Positions 21,834 through 30,888 of a stretch of 64,000 nucleotides of DNA are shown here, piece after piece. Numbering within the stretch: position 1 is the stretch's first letter; each line of letters opens with the position of its first letter. This stretch comes from Deltaproteobacteria bacterium (GTDB lineage: Bacteria; Myxococcota_A; UBA9160; UBA4427), in NCBI GenBank assembly GCA_002719955.1, contig PBFW01000016.1:1-64000 (forward strand). Direction: 5' to 3'. The notes below the pieces were generated by a model, which saw nothing but the letters and a program-made list of their open reading frames with translations, was not told the DNA's origin and did no database searches. The translations under genes were made by a program, and so were the position numbers.

Positions 21834-23882
21834 TCAACGGTAGAAGCTCCTGTAGACGTGCAGGCTGCGGAGCACCCGCTTGACGTAGGCCCGCGTCTGG
21901 TCGTAGGGAATATTTTCGACCCAGACATCGTCATCGAGGTGCTCCGCCGCACCGCGAAGCCAGCCGGAAACGCGTCGAGGGCCCGCGTTGTAGCTGCCGA
22001 TGGCGGCGGATAGACGGCCGTCGAAGCGCGTGCTGAGCTGATCGAGATAGGACGCCCCCAGCGTGATATTCGTCCGGGGATCGAAGAGGTCCTCGGGCTC
22101 GAAGCCCTCGATGCCCTTCTCCCGGGCGAGCTGCGCCGCAGTGTCGGGCATCAGTTGGAGCAGGCCGAGCGCACCGACCGCCGAACGCGCATCGACGCGG
22201 TAATGGCTCTCTTCGCGCATGATCGCCCAGACGAGTTCAGGCTCGATCGAAGCCTCCTCGGGAAAGACCGCCGAGATCGTTTCGCGATAGGCCGGAGGCC
22301 AAGCGAGCCACCAGAGCGCTTCGCGGCCCGGCTGCAGCCCACGCGCCAGGGAATCGCCATACGCGGAAACCACGAGCTGATTCGCGCGATGGTAATCACC
22401 GACCCGGGCGAGCAGGATCCCCACGCGCGTGCGGTCGACGAAGCCGCGCGCACGCGCCGCGGCGATGCGGAGTTCGTCTCGAGCGAGATCGTCGAGACCC
22501 GCCTCGATCAGCAATGCCGCCCGCTCGATCGCTTCATCATCGACGCGACGGGTTCCCTCGGCCAGCGCGCGTTGCGTGACGATCAGACCCGCCCTGTCGA
22601 GGGCGAGCCGTTCCTGGGCGCGCCAACCGTAATAGGTGAGTGGAAAGTCTCGGGCGAGAGCGTTGAGTTCCCCGCGACCCACCGATGCATGACCGGCCCG
22701 CGTCGCCGCACGTGCCGCCCAATAGCGAGGTCGCAACCGCGCAAGCAGACCATCCGTCTCTTCGACCAACACCTCGAATGTCGCTCGCGCGTCGGCGTGT
22801 CGACCCACGCCATATTGCACCCAGCCCTTGCGCCAGAGGGCGCTACGCACGCGGCCCGGGAAGCGTTGGTATTGCGCGGCGCGCTCGAAGGAACGAATCG
22901 CTTCCGCGACCTCGTGGCGATCTTCGTGAAGCGTCCCCTTCAGATAGAGCGCCCAGCTCGCGAACTCCTCGTCCGAGCCGCGCGCGACCTTGGCGAATTC
23001 CTCGAGAGATTCCTCGACGCGACCGTTTCGCGCCAGGCTCCGCGCCCGCCAGAAGCGCGCTTCGATGTCCGGCAGCAGCGCTCCGTAGGCCTCGGCTGCA
23101 CTCCGGTATTTGCGCTCCCGAAAGAATGCGCGCGCGCGCCCCATTTCCGCCAGTCGCCGCTGCACGGGGTTGAGGGTTTTCGAGATCGCCTGATCGTAGA
23201 GCGCCAACGCCTCGGCTGGATGACCCGCTTCGAGGGCGGCGGTGGCCCGGTCGAGGATGGCCGGCCCCGTCAGGAGCGCCGTCGGAACCGCTGTCGAATA
23301 GACCATCGTGTCGGCGTAATTCTGATCGAGCAGGACCAGAGGATCGATGGCCGGGTCGAGGCTCCCCAACCGCTGCCGAGAAGCGACGATCGAGAGCTCG
23401 ATCGACTGGCGAACCGCCTGATCCTCAATGCCCGGAGATCCGAGGACTCGCTCGAAGGCGAGCTCCGCCCCCGGTAGATCCCCGCCCATCGCGAGCGCCT
23501 CACCTTGGAGGACACCGAGCGCTGCCCGCAGAGCGCGACTGCCGGGATCCTCGAGGGCGTGGGTGGCGGCCTCGTACGCCTGCGTATGGCTGCCCTCCTT
23601 CATGAGCAGTCGCACGCGAACGAGCTCGACGTAGCCTTCCAGGGAAGCCACCTCACCCGTTCGAGCCAGCGCCGCACGCGCCTCGGCCAGACGACCCGCG
23701 TCCACGTGTCCACGGGCTTCGCCGAGTGCCCTCGCGGCGGCGCGCTGGCGGGGGGTCAGCCGCTCCAGGGGATCCGCCCCGCCCGGCCCATCGCGCAACG
23801 GTCCGGACAGCGCTGCACTCGAGACGAGCAGCAACGATCCAAGAAATCCGACAATGACCGACAGGCCGCGGATCCGCAGCAT
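21834..23882 (-). CDS. Soluble lytic murein transglycosylase (Slt70-like)
   Basis: Periplasmic muramidase that cleaves peptidoglycan with 1,6-anhydro bond formation. From ATG 23880-23882 the 682-residue protein has a signal peptide (RIRGLSVIVGFLGSLLLV-SSAALS), a long alpha-superhelical U-domain with TPR-like repeats, and a C-terminal SLT domain. The SLT domain carries the catalytic Glu in AIMREESHY, then GALGLLQLMPDTA and AIGSYNAGPRRV. The frame runs open to 24422, but that part overlaps the opposing ketopantoate reductase gene and would bury the signal peptide. GGGGGAG lies upstream of the chosen start. Confidence 0.93.
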   Translation of the reverse strand: MLRIRGLSVIVGFLGSLLLVSSAALSGPLRDGPGGADPLERLTPRQRAAARALGEARGHVDAGRLAEARAALARTGEVASLEGYVELVRVRLLMKEGSHTQAYEAATHALEDPGSRALRAALGVLQGEALAMGGDLPGAELAFERVLGSPGIEDQAVRQSIELSIVASRQRLGSLDPAIDPLVLLDQNYADTMVYSTAVPTALLTGPAILDRATAALEAGHPAEALALYDQAISKTLNPVQRRLAEMGRARAFFRERKYRSAAEAYGALLPDIEARFWRARSLARNGRVEESLEEFAKVARGSDEEFASWALYLKGTLHEDRHEVAEAIRSFERAAQYQRFPGRVRSALWRKGWVQYGVGRHADARATFEVLVEETDGLLARLRPRYWAARAATRAGHASVGRGELNALARDFPLTYYGWRAQERLALDRAGLIVTQRALAEGTRRVDDEAIERAALLIEAGLDDLARDELRIAAARARGFVDRTRVGILLARVGDYHRANQLVVSAYGDSLARGLQPGREALWWLAWPPAYRETISAVFPEEASIEPELVWAIMREESHYRVDARSAVGALGLLQLMPDTAAQLAREKGIEGFEPEDLFDPRTNITLGASYLDQLSTRFDGRLSAAIGSYNAGPRRVSGWLRGAAEHLDDDVWVENIPYDQTRAYVKRVLRSLHVYRSFYR

Positions 23883-23972
23883 CTGACGACTCCCCCTCCT
23901 CGACGAGCCGTGCCAGACTAGCTCGTCGACCGCCTCCAAGAGCGTCGGCGGAACCGGAAGGAAAATTCGAGC

Positions 23973-24929
23973 GTGCGTTTCGCGATCTGGGGAATGGGGG
24001 CTGTTGGAATCGGACTCGCGAGCACGCTCGCGCGCGCCGAAGAACGTCTCCTGTTGCTCGGTCGCGACCCGGAAACCCACGAGGCGATCGCGCGCCACGG
24101 CCTCCGGCGAACCGGTCTTTTCGGCGAGCGACTCGTCCCGCCCGATCAGCTCCGGCTCGAAACCCACCCGACCGCCCTCGTGGATGATCCTCCGGATTGG
24201 TTGTTGGTCTGCACCAAGGCCTTCGCGACCGAGTCGATCGCGCAAGCACTCGCGCCGCTGGCGCCAGCCCTCGGCGCCCGCACCCGCCTGCTGCTCTGCC
24301 AAAACGGCTGGGGAAACGAGGAGCCCTTTCGACCTTTCTGGCCGGAGTCCCAGCTCTTTCACGCACGCGTCATCACCGGCTTCCGGCGCCCACGCCCCCA
24401 CGAAGTCGAGATCACCGCCCACGCCTCTCCGATCGCGCTCGGGAGTATCTTCGGCCAGGATATCCGCTCCCTCGAAGCGGTCGCGGCGCGTCTCGCTGCG
24501 GGTGGCCTCCCCGCGCAGACGACACGCGAAATGCGCGGTGTTCTCTGGGGGAAGATGCTCTACAACTGCGCGCTGAACCCGCTCGGAGCGCTCGCGGGGC
24601 GACGTTATGGGGAGTTGACGGAGGACGCGACGACGCGAACGCTCGTCGATGAGGTCATTCGCGAAATCTTTCGCGTCCTCGAAGCCGCCCAGATACCGGT
24701 CGAGTGGTCTTCAGCGGAGGCCTATCTCGAGACCTTCCACGCCGACCTGATCCCACCGACTGCAGCGCATGAATCCTCCATGCTGCAGGATCTCCACGCC
24801 GGTCGGCCGACCGAGATCGAGGCGTTATGCGGCGCGGTCGAGCGGCTCGGGCAGGCATTCGGCGCCGAGACACCCATCGTCTCCGCGCTGGCCACGTTGG
24901 TCAGACAAGCAGAGCGAAGGCAACCCTGA
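23973..24929 (+). CDS. 2-dehydropantoate 2-reductase (ketopantoate reductase) family
   Basis: NADPH-dependent reductase of the PanE/ApbA family, 318 residues, which in pantothenate synthesis makes pantoate. The N-terminal Rossmann motif is WGMGAVGIGLAS; LLVCTKAF and CQNGWGNEE fit the cofactor domain. The C-terminal helical domain has the catalytic-Lys region (GVLWGKMLYNCALNPLGAL) and ESSMLQDLHAGRPTEIEALCG. The start is GTG 23973. Many genomes carry paralogs acting on other 2-keto acids, so PanE itself is not certain. It is divergent from the transglycosylase and convergent with the HAD gene. Confidence 0.88.
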   Translation: MRFAIWGMGAVGIGLASTLARAEERLLLLGRDPETHEAIARHGLRRTGLFGERLVPPDQLRLETHPTALVDDPPDWLLVCTKAFATESIAQALAPLAPALGARTRLLLCQNGWGNEEPFRPFWPESQLFHARVITGFRRPRPHEVEITAHASPIALGSIFGQDIRSLEAVAARLAAGGLPAQTTREMRGVLWGKMLYNCALNPLGALAGRRYGELTEDATTRTLVDEVIREIFRVLEAAQIPVEWSSAEAYLETFHADLIPPTAAHESSMLQDLHAGRPTEIEALCGAVERLGQAFGAETPIVSALATLVRQAERRQP

Positions 24930-24938
24930 GCGCCCGCC

Positions 24939-25562
24939 TCAGTTCGGCGTGATCAGATCCGCCACCGCGGACCAATCCTCACAACGGACCAGCCCCGCCC
25001 GCGCCGTCGACGAGAGCCCGCTGAGATCGCGATTCCAGGGACGATCCATCAGGGCGACGGGAATCCTGAAATCCTCGACGAGGCGAGTGGCCGTGTCGAG
25101 ACTGTCCTCGACGGCAAAATCGAAAGCGAAGCCCGGAATCTGCTCGAAACGAAGCGCCGGCAGGTCTGACTCGTTCCAGCTCGGGCGACCCCATTTATCG
25201 AGATGGTGCAGCGCCGTGTGCGCGATCGAGTGGCGTTCGAGCCAACGCCGCGAGGCGGCGTTGGTGCTCGGCGGCCGCCCGGTCACGAGCATCACTTCGT
25301 GATCCTCGCCCGCCCAATCGGATAAGATCTTCGCCGCCCCCTCGGCCGGGGCGATCGACTCGATCACCTCGTCCGCATGGGCGCGATCCATGAACTCACT
25401 GATCTCGTGTCTTGCCAGTCCGAAGGATTTCTGGAGATCGAAATGGCGAACGTCTTCGACGTCGATTCGACGTTCATGGATCACTTCGAGCAGGTCGATC
25501 AGGCACTCGATCGTCTCGGAGAGGACATCGTCGATATCGACGTAGATGCGCCGCCCCCTCAC
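24939..25562 (-). CDS. HAD-superfamily 5'(3')-deoxyribonucleotidase-like phosphatase
   Basis: HAD-fold protein of 207 residues with the nucleophile motif YVDIDDVLSET at the N terminus, motif II in MLVTGRPPSTN and a late FAVEDSLDTA (motif IV Asp region). The arrangement resembles the NT5C-like 5'(3')-nucleotidase group. The GTG start (25560-25562) overlaps the TAG stop of pabB by one base, so the two are translationally coupled. A role in dephosphorylating a folate-pathway or nucleotide intermediate is possible but only inferred from the coupling. Confidence 0.8.
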   Translation of the reverse strand: MRGRRIYVDIDDVLSETIECLIDLLEVIHERRIDVEDVRHFDLQKSFGLARHEISEFMDRAHADEVIESIAPAEGAAKILSDWAGEDHEVMLVTGRPPSTNAASRRWLERHSIAHTALHHLDKWGRPSWNESDLPALRFEQIPGFAFDFAVEDSLDTATRLVEDFRIPVALMDRPWNRDLSGLSSTARAGLVRCEDWSAVADLITPN

Positions 25563-27157
25563 TAAATCGCACCCCCGTCTCCGACCGCCGGCCCGAGAAC
25601 CGCCCCGATGGCCGCAAGCGGGGCCCTGGCCTTGTCCAGGGACTCGAGATATTCCTTTTCGGGAGACGAATCAGCGACGATTCCGCCGCCCACATGGAGA
25701 TGCGCGCGCTCGTTCTTGAGAACGATCGTTCGGATGACGACCGAAAGATCGAGCCCCCCCCGCACGTCGAAATATCCCAGCGCCCCGGCATAGACGCCCC
25801 GCCGCACGCTCTCGAGTTGCTCGAGCAGCTCGATCGAAGCGAGCTTCGGTGCGCCGGTCATCGAACCCGGAGGAAAAGTCGCCCGAACGAGGTCGAAGAC
25901 GTCGCGGCCCGTAGCGAGTTCTCCAGTCACCGTGGAGACCATCTGGAAGACCGCCGCATAGGTCTCGATCCTCATCAGCTCGGGAACCCCGATCGAGCCC
26001 GGCGTGCACACCCGGCCGAGATCGTTGCGAACGAGATCGACGATCATCAGATTCTCGGCCCGATCCTTGGTGCTCGTCGAAAGTTCGTGTGCGAGCCGAT
26101 CGTCTGAAATCGCGTCCCCCCCGCGCGCACGGGTGCCCTTGATCGGGCGACTCTCCACACGGCGCGAGTCGTCGACACGCAGGAAACGCTCGGGCGAACT
26201 CGAGAGGATCACCGCATCCGGCCACGCCAGGTAGGCACCGAAAGGAGCCGGATTATGCATCCGTAAAGATCGATAGAGCGCCCAGGGGTCGATCGCTGCA
26301 TCGATGGTCAGGCGCTGACTGAAATTTGCCTGGTAGACATTTCCGCAGCCGATCTCCTCCAGCACCGTATCAACGGCCTTCGTATATCCGCTCGCGTCGA
26401 CGGTCGACGAGATCGGAAGCGAAGCCATCGGAGCACCCATCGACCCGGCTGGGTCTGCAGCCACAAATGACCCCTGGGAGAGCGTCCACTCGACCCGTCT
26501 GGCCAGGTCGTCGACCACCTCACGTGAACGCGCGACGGCGGCCTCCCGGGGTCCCTCCCCGCTCGTCGATCCAGCGTCCCCGAAGCCGAGGCCAACCACC
26601 CAGAGCCGTTCCGCCTCGTGGTCATAGACCAGCAGGCGGTCGACGAAAGCCAGCACCAAGTCGGGCATTTCGAGATCGTTCGCATTCTCGAAGCGAAGCC
26701 GACCCTCCATCACACCGGCGAGTTCGTATCCGAAATAACCGACCGCACCGCCCATGAAGGGTAGCTCGAGCCCAGCGGAAAGACCGGCGACCTCGTGCCA
26801 GCCTGGATTTCCGGAGTCCGCCGACGTACGCGTCGAATAGGCGAGTGAATCGGCCCGCGGGAGCAGCGAGCGAGCACAATCGACCGGGTCGGTCTCGAAG
26901 CGATGGAAGCCCCGGCCGAGTCCAGCACGAACCTCGCGCCGCACATCGATTTCAACCTCGCCGGCACGTGCGGTCAACCACAGATAGGGATCGGCCCCCG
27001 CGAATGAAAAACGCCCGAGGCGACCGTCCTCGAGCGCGCTGTCGAGCCACCAGAATCCGGGCTCGGCATGCAGCCCATCGACGAGGCGAAGCCAATCCGC
27101 CCGTCCGGCGGACCGGTCGAGCGCCGCGAGCGCAATTCGTTCAGAGCGGTGGAACAT
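25562..27157 (-). CDS. pabB: Aminodeoxychorismate synthase component I
   Basis: Chorismate-binding enzyme of 531 residues that aminates chorismate to 4-amino-4-deoxychorismate for folate synthesis. The C-terminal chorismate-binding domain shows NVYQANFSQRL, SSSPERFLRV, the catalytic Lys motif SRPIKGTRARGGD, RAENLMIVDLVRNDLGRVC, FPPGSMTGAPK and GGGIVADSSPEKEY. PIKGT with Lys favours PabB over TrpE, which has Ala at that position. No glutamine amidotransferase (PabA) is adjacent. The stop overlaps the following HAD gene, which may serve the same pathway. Confidence 0.92.
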   Translation of the reverse strand: MFHRSERIALAALDRSAGRADWLRLVDGLHAEPGFWWLDSALEDGRLGRFSFAGADPYLWLTARAGEVEIDVRREVRAGLGRGFHRFETDPVDCARSLLPRADSLAYSTRTSADSGNPGWHEVAGLSAGLELPFMGGAVGYFGYELAGVMEGRLRFENANDLEMPDLVLAFVDRLLVYDHEAERLWVVGLGFGDAGSTSGEGPREAAVARSREVVDDLARRVEWTLSQGSFVAADPAGSMGAPMASLPISSTVDASGYTKAVDTVLEEIGCGNVYQANFSQRLTIDAAIDPWALYRSLRMHNPAPFGAYLAWPDAVILSSSPERFLRVDDSRRVESRPIKGTRARGGDAISDDRLAHELSTSTKDRAENLMIVDLVRNDLGRVCTPGSIGVPELMRIETYAAVFQMVSTVTGELATGRDVFDLVRATFPPGSMTGAPKLASIELLEQLESVRRGVYAGALGYFDVRGGLDLSVVIRTIVLKNERAHLHVGGGIVADSSPEKEYLESLDKARAPLAAIGAVLGPAVGDGGAI

Positions 27158-27413
27158 CGGGGTCTCCGAGGGAGGCGGGAGGCTACCTCAACCCCTGACT
27201 CCGCGTCATCGATCCATGACCTCCGAGCGCGATTTCGATGCGCCGTGGGGCCGCTACACTGCCGCCTCGCCCCCCTTGCGAGCTTTCGTGCCTGATGGAT
27301 CCCCGCCGAATCCCACCGAGCCGATTCAGCGGAGCGCCCCTTCTTGCGACAAGATGACGACCGGGTGATGGAACCCATGCGAGGAATAATGCGGATCGTG
27401 GAACCGTGACGCT

Positions 27414-28268
27414 GTGAAGAAACTCTGCTTCTACCACGCCGGATGCCCCGATGGCTTCGGCGGCGTGTGGTCCGTCCGCCGCGCCTGGGGCGACGACGCC
27501 TGGCTTGTCGCACGCGGCCACAACGATCGCGTGCGAATGGGCGACTGCGAAGACGCACTCGTCGTATTCGTCGACATCGCACCGACCCGGGACGAACTTC
27601 ACGAATTATCCGATGTCGCCGCGCAGATCGTCGTGCTCGACCATCACGTGACGGCACGGGACCGGCTGGGCAGTCATGCGGGCGATCTGAACGATCTAGA
27701 AGCCAAGGGACACGAACTCCACTTCGATCTGGATCATTCCGGTGCCGTCCTCGCCTGGCGGTATTTCCATCCGGGCGAGGCCGTGCCCGACCTGCTTCGA
27801 TACGTCGAGGATCAGGATCTGTGGAATTGGGTGCTGCCCGACTCGGACGCTGTCAACGCGGCGATCGCTTCCTATCCGCTCGAGTTCGAGATCTGGGACC
27901 GACTCGCGGGCGAACCGATCGAAGCGCTCATCGATCAGGGAAAACCCATCCTGCGCGCGAATCGCATCGAGGTCAGCCGACGGCTCGAACATGCAAACCC
28001 CGTCGCACTCGGCACGAAGCGAATCGAAGCGGTGAACGCTTCGACCAATCGAAGCCAGATCGGTCATGAACTCGCCAAGCGAGCGAAATACGGCCAGGAG
28101 TGGGGACTCGTCTTCCGAGTCGAGGGCGCCGAGGTCTTGGCCACCCTCTATTCGATCGGGGACCTCGACATCTCACAGATCGCCGTCGAATACGGGGGCG
28201 GCGGACACAAGAACGCGTCCGGCTTTCGCGTCTCCCTCGAGCGCTGGCTGAAGGATTTTGTGGTCTAG
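27414..28268 (+). CDS. DHH/DHHA1-type phosphoesterase (284 aa)
   Basis: Predicted metal-dependent phosphoesterase of the DHH superfamily. Motif I is replaced by CFYHAGCPDGFGGVWSV; the signature is VVLDHHVTA, then FDLDHSGAVLAWRYF. The C-terminal DHHA1 part has YGGGGHKNASGF, the GGGH loop that binds substrate. Relatives hydrolyse short oligoribonucleotides, cyclic dinucleotides or polyphosphate, and the sequence does not choose between these. GTG start at 27414. The 256 bases upstream to pabB hold nothing I can call; divergent promoters are expected there. Confidence 0.87.
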   Translation: MKKLCFYHAGCPDGFGGVWSVRRAWGDDAWLVARGHNDRVRMGDCEDALVVFVDIAPTRDELHELSDVAAQIVVLDHHVTARDRLGSHAGDLNDLEAKGHELHFDLDHSGAVLAWRYFHPGEAVPDLLRYVEDQDLWNWVLPDSDAVNAAIASYPLEFEIWDRLAGEPIEALIDQGKPILRANRIEVSRRLEHANPVALGTKRIEAVNASTNRSQIGHELAKRAKYGQEWGLVFRVEGAEVLATLYSIGDLDISQIAVEYGGGGHKNASGFRVSLERWLKDFVV

Positions 28269-28317
28269 AATCTTGGTCGGGTCCGATCACAGCCCAGCGA
28301 CCCGTCCAGGAGATTCC

Positions 28318-28791
28318 ATGAGCGACCTCGATGAAATCGAAGCCATCCGTCAGCTGAAATACCGCTATCTGCGCGCCATCGACCTCAAGAAATGGGACCT
28401 TCTCGAGAGCACCTTCACGCCCGATGCGGTCGCGGCCTATGACGGGGGCAGCCAGTCCCACGACGGACGGGAGGCGATCTTAGGTTGGCTTCGTAGCGCG
28501 CTCGACAACACGATCGTCACGCTCCACCAGGTCCACAATCCCGAGATCGAAATTACGAATGCGACTTCGGCCACGGGCATCTGGTATCTCGAAGACCGTG
28601 TGATCAATCGCGGTCGCGACCTCCCCGAAATGCCCGGCGGCTCGATTCTCAGCGGCGCCGCGTTCTATGCGGACGAATACCGGAAGGTCAGCGGCGAATG
28701 GAAGATCTCCTCTACGGGCTACGAACGGACCTATTTCGAGATGCGCGCCTACGACGAGCCCAGCGCCTTCTACAGTCGATGGGACGCATAG
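28318..28791 (+). CDS. SnoaL/NTF2-like protein (157 aa)
   Basis: Small NTF2-like barrel protein. LDEIEAIRQLKYRYLRAIDLKKWD and FTPDAVAAYDGG form the helical N terminus, followed by sheet strands (TSATGIWYLEDRVI, GAAFYADEYRKVSGEWKIS). ATG 28318 has CAGGAGA upstream, so I start there rather than at 28258, which would overlap the DHH stop. Catalytic residues are not evident. It is convergent with another SnoaL-like gene 19 bases away; general resemblance to 15691-16143 suggests one paralogous set. Confidence 0.83.
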   Translation: MSDLDEIEAIRQLKYRYLRAIDLKKWDLLESTFTPDAVAAYDGGSQSHDGREAILGWLRSALDNTIVTLHQVHNPEIEITNATSATGIWYLEDRVINRGRDLPEMPGGSILSGAAFYADEYRKVSGEWKISSTGYERTYFEMRAYDEPSAFYSRWDA

Positions 28792-28810
28792 TCCCATCGG
28801 CCGGAGGACC

Positions 28811-29209
28811 TCAGGGGGAGCCCATCTGCGATTCGAAATGGACCGAGTCGAGCAACTCCCAGACCTCGCAGATCGCCCCGTCGCGAAATCGGAAGCCGAA
28901 CGCGTAGCGATTCGAATAGGGGCTTCCCTTGGCGGTCGTCGCTCGCATCAGACCGAGCACGACTGCTCGATCCTCCTCGACGGCCTGCACCTCGACCTCC
29001 AGCGAGAACGAGCCCGGTTCGTAGTACGCGTCGCCCGCTCCACACAGGAAATCGACGACGTCCTCTCGGCTCTCCAGGTCTGGGAAGCGCTCCGCGGAAA
29101 ACGGCGGCACGTGCCAGATCACGTCCTTGGCGAGCAAGGTCCCAAGGGTCTCCCGATCGCTTGCGAACATCGCGGGAAAGAATCGTTCGAGGGTCGCGTG
29201 GGGTGTCAT
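28811..29209 (-). CDS. SnoaL-like polyketide-cyclase-type protein (132 aa)
   Basis: NTF2-superfamily protein. ATLERFFPAMFASDRETLGTLL followed by VIWHVPPFSAERF is typical of the SnoaL/LimA-like group, and YAFGFRFRDGAICEVWELLD ends the sheet. The start ATG 29207-29209 is preceded by AAGGAGAG; the frame continues to 29335, but that would overlap the start of the divergent SDR gene. The function is unknown; limonene-epoxide hydrolase-like or cyclase activity is possible. Confidence 0.83.
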   Translation of the reverse strand: MTPHATLERFFPAMFASDRETLGTLLAKDVIWHVPPFSAERFPDLESREDVVDFLCGAGDAYYEPGSFSLEVEVQAVEEDRAVVLGLMRATTAKGSPYSNRYAFGFRFRDGAICEVWELLDSVHFESQMGSP

Positions 29210-29300
29210 GACGTCTCTCCTTGTCCCTCTTCGGGTGGCCCATTCCCTGAGCGGGTTCCAGTCGCGCAAAATCCTATCCCATCCGCTAGCGTCGTCCGCT

Positions 29301-30149
29301 ATGAAGCCTCTCCAAGGAATGACCGCAATCGTCACGGGCGGGACCCGGGGCGTGGGACGCGGATGCGCAGTCGAACTCGCGGCCCAGGGGGCCCACGTCT
29401 ATATCACCGGTCGGACCCTCCACGAAGGCGATAGCCGCTGGCCCGGAAGCCTCGAGTCGGCGATCGCCGAAGCCAAGGCGCTAGGCGGGAAGATCGACGG
29501 GATCCTGTGCGACCACCGAGACGATGAGCAGGTCCGGGCCCTCTTCGACCGAGTCGTAGCCGAAAACAGCCAGCTGGACCTGCACGTCAACAACGCTTTC
29601 CTGATCCCCGACGATATCGATCCGAACGCCCCCTTCTGGGAATCGACGCTCGATTGCTGGGACGATATGCACGAGGTCGGTGCCCGTTCGGCCTATGTCG
29701 CAACCTGGAACGTCGCTCCGATCATGATCAAACAGGGCAAGGGGCTCATCGCCAATATCAGTTCCGAAGGGGCGCGTTATTACACGCTTCACGTGGCCTA
29801 TTGCGCGGCGAAATCAGCGCTCGACCGCACCGCCCAAAGTTGCGCCCACGAACTCAGACCCCACGGCGTCGCGGTCGTCACCCTCTGGCCCAATTTCGTC
29901 ACGACAGAGCGCATGCTCGCCCTCGACGCCGAAGAATGGAATCTCGAACTGGATGGGGCCGAGAGTCCGCGCTTTTCAGGGCGGGGACTCGCCGGCCTGC
30001 TCCAGGACGAGAATATCATGACCAAGAGCGGGCGGGTCTATACGACCCGACAACTCGCCGAGGAGTATGGCTTCCTCGACCTCGACGGTCAGATGCCCGT
30101 CGGTGCCCCGGATCCCGGCGAATCCGAATCGATTTTTGCCCCCGAATAG
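29301..30149 (+). CDS. SDR family oxidoreductase (282 aa)
   Basis: Short-chain dehydrogenase with cofactor motif TGGTRGVGRG, LHVNNAF in place of the usual NNAG, and active-site YCAAKSALDR (YxxxK). It resembles DHRS1-like SDRs, which have a longer C-terminal segment (here TTERMLALD and onwards). The start ATG 29301 avoids the long upstream reading that overlaps the SnoaL-like gene. The VOC-like gene follows 52 bases downstream on the same strand and may be co-transcribed. Substrate unknown. Confidence 0.9.
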   Translation: MKPLQGMTAIVTGGTRGVGRGCAVELAAQGAHVYITGRTLHEGDSRWPGSLESAIAEAKALGGKIDGILCDHRDDEQVRALFDRVVAENSQLDLHVNNAFLIPDDIDPNAPFWESTLDCWDDMHEVGARSAYVATWNVAPIMIKQGKGLIANISSEGARYYTLHVAYCAAKSALDRTAQSCAHELRPHGVAVVTLWPNFVTTERMLALDAEEWNLELDGAESPRFSGRGLAGLLQDENIMTKSGRVYTTRQLAEEYGFLDLDGQMPVGAPDPGESESIFAPE

Positions 30150-30201
30150 ATCTGACGCGCCTCTGGCCGTAAAGACACCAAGCACCGGAGGAGAAAGAAC
30201 G

Positions 30202-30798
30202 ATGACGACACGCCCTCTCGACAAGCCGACGGCACGGCTGCTCAATCACGTCGAATTCGCCTACGCGCCCGGAGAGCGTTCTCTCGTGCGGCAGCTCTTC
30301 GAAGCGCTCGGTTTTCGGGTGCTCGATCCGCAGACGGACCCGACTCCCGAAGCCCTCGGCCCCGCCGCCGGACCCTTCTTGATCGTCTATCTCGATTCGG
30401 AGGCCGAGGATCTGATCGACAACGTGGTCTACGCCTCCGAGGTGAGCGAGGTGCAGTGGCGTTTCGAATCGAAGCTCCGCGACTACCTGGCGTCCGACAC
30501 TTCGCTGGCAGAGAGTCATGCCGAGCTGCGTGCGACCTATACGGAGCGACCCCAGGCGATGACGCATATCGGCGTCGGATATGCCAGCGCGGATCAAGTC
30601 CACGCCGCACTCGAGCGTCTCCGATCTGCACCGGACCTCGCGAAACGAATTCAGCTCACCAAGGTCTTCATGCCCGGCGATCCCGGCGCCGTCGACGACC
30701 GAGTCATTCAGGCCTTCGTCTATACCGATCTCATCGCCGCCGGGCTTCTCTGCGGCGGGCAGCAGATCGAACTCCAGGTCCGAATCGACGGGGTCTGA
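30202..30798 (+). CDS. VOC/glyoxalase-like protein of unknown function (198 aa)
   Basis: No firm family. The N terminus (LLNHVEFAYAPGERSLVRQLFEALGF) has the strand-helix pattern of a vicinal-oxygen-chelate module, and a second possible half begins at MTHIGVGYASADQVHAALERL, so a paired beta-alpha-beta-beta-beta fold is plausible. Metal-binding His/Glu residues at the expected ends of strands are not all obvious. ATG 30202 follows a strong GGAGGAGAAAG. Position behind an SDR gene suggests a small-molecule pathway, but no reaction can be assigned. Confidence 0.7.
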   Translation: MTTRPLDKPTARLLNHVEFAYAPGERSLVRQLFEALGFRVLDPQTDPTPEALGPAAGPFLIVYLDSEAEDLIDNVVYASEVSEVQWRFESKLRDYLASDTSLAESHAELRATYTERPQAMTHIGVGYASADQVHAALERLRSAPDLAKRIQLTKVFMPGDPGAVDDRVIQAFVYTDLIAAGLLCGGQQIELQVRIDGV

Positions 30799-30888
30799 GA
30801 TCGACCGAAGCCCGCTTGGGGGAGGCAGCCATCCGCGCCCGCATGATCTGGTGAGTCGATCCGCAGAGGCAAGGCCCTTTCCCAGAAC

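Noticed and set aside
23883..24422. N-terminal extension of the lytic transglycosylase to 24422
   Set aside because: It is antisense to the ketopantoate reductase gene and would place the signal peptide about 180 residues inside the protein.
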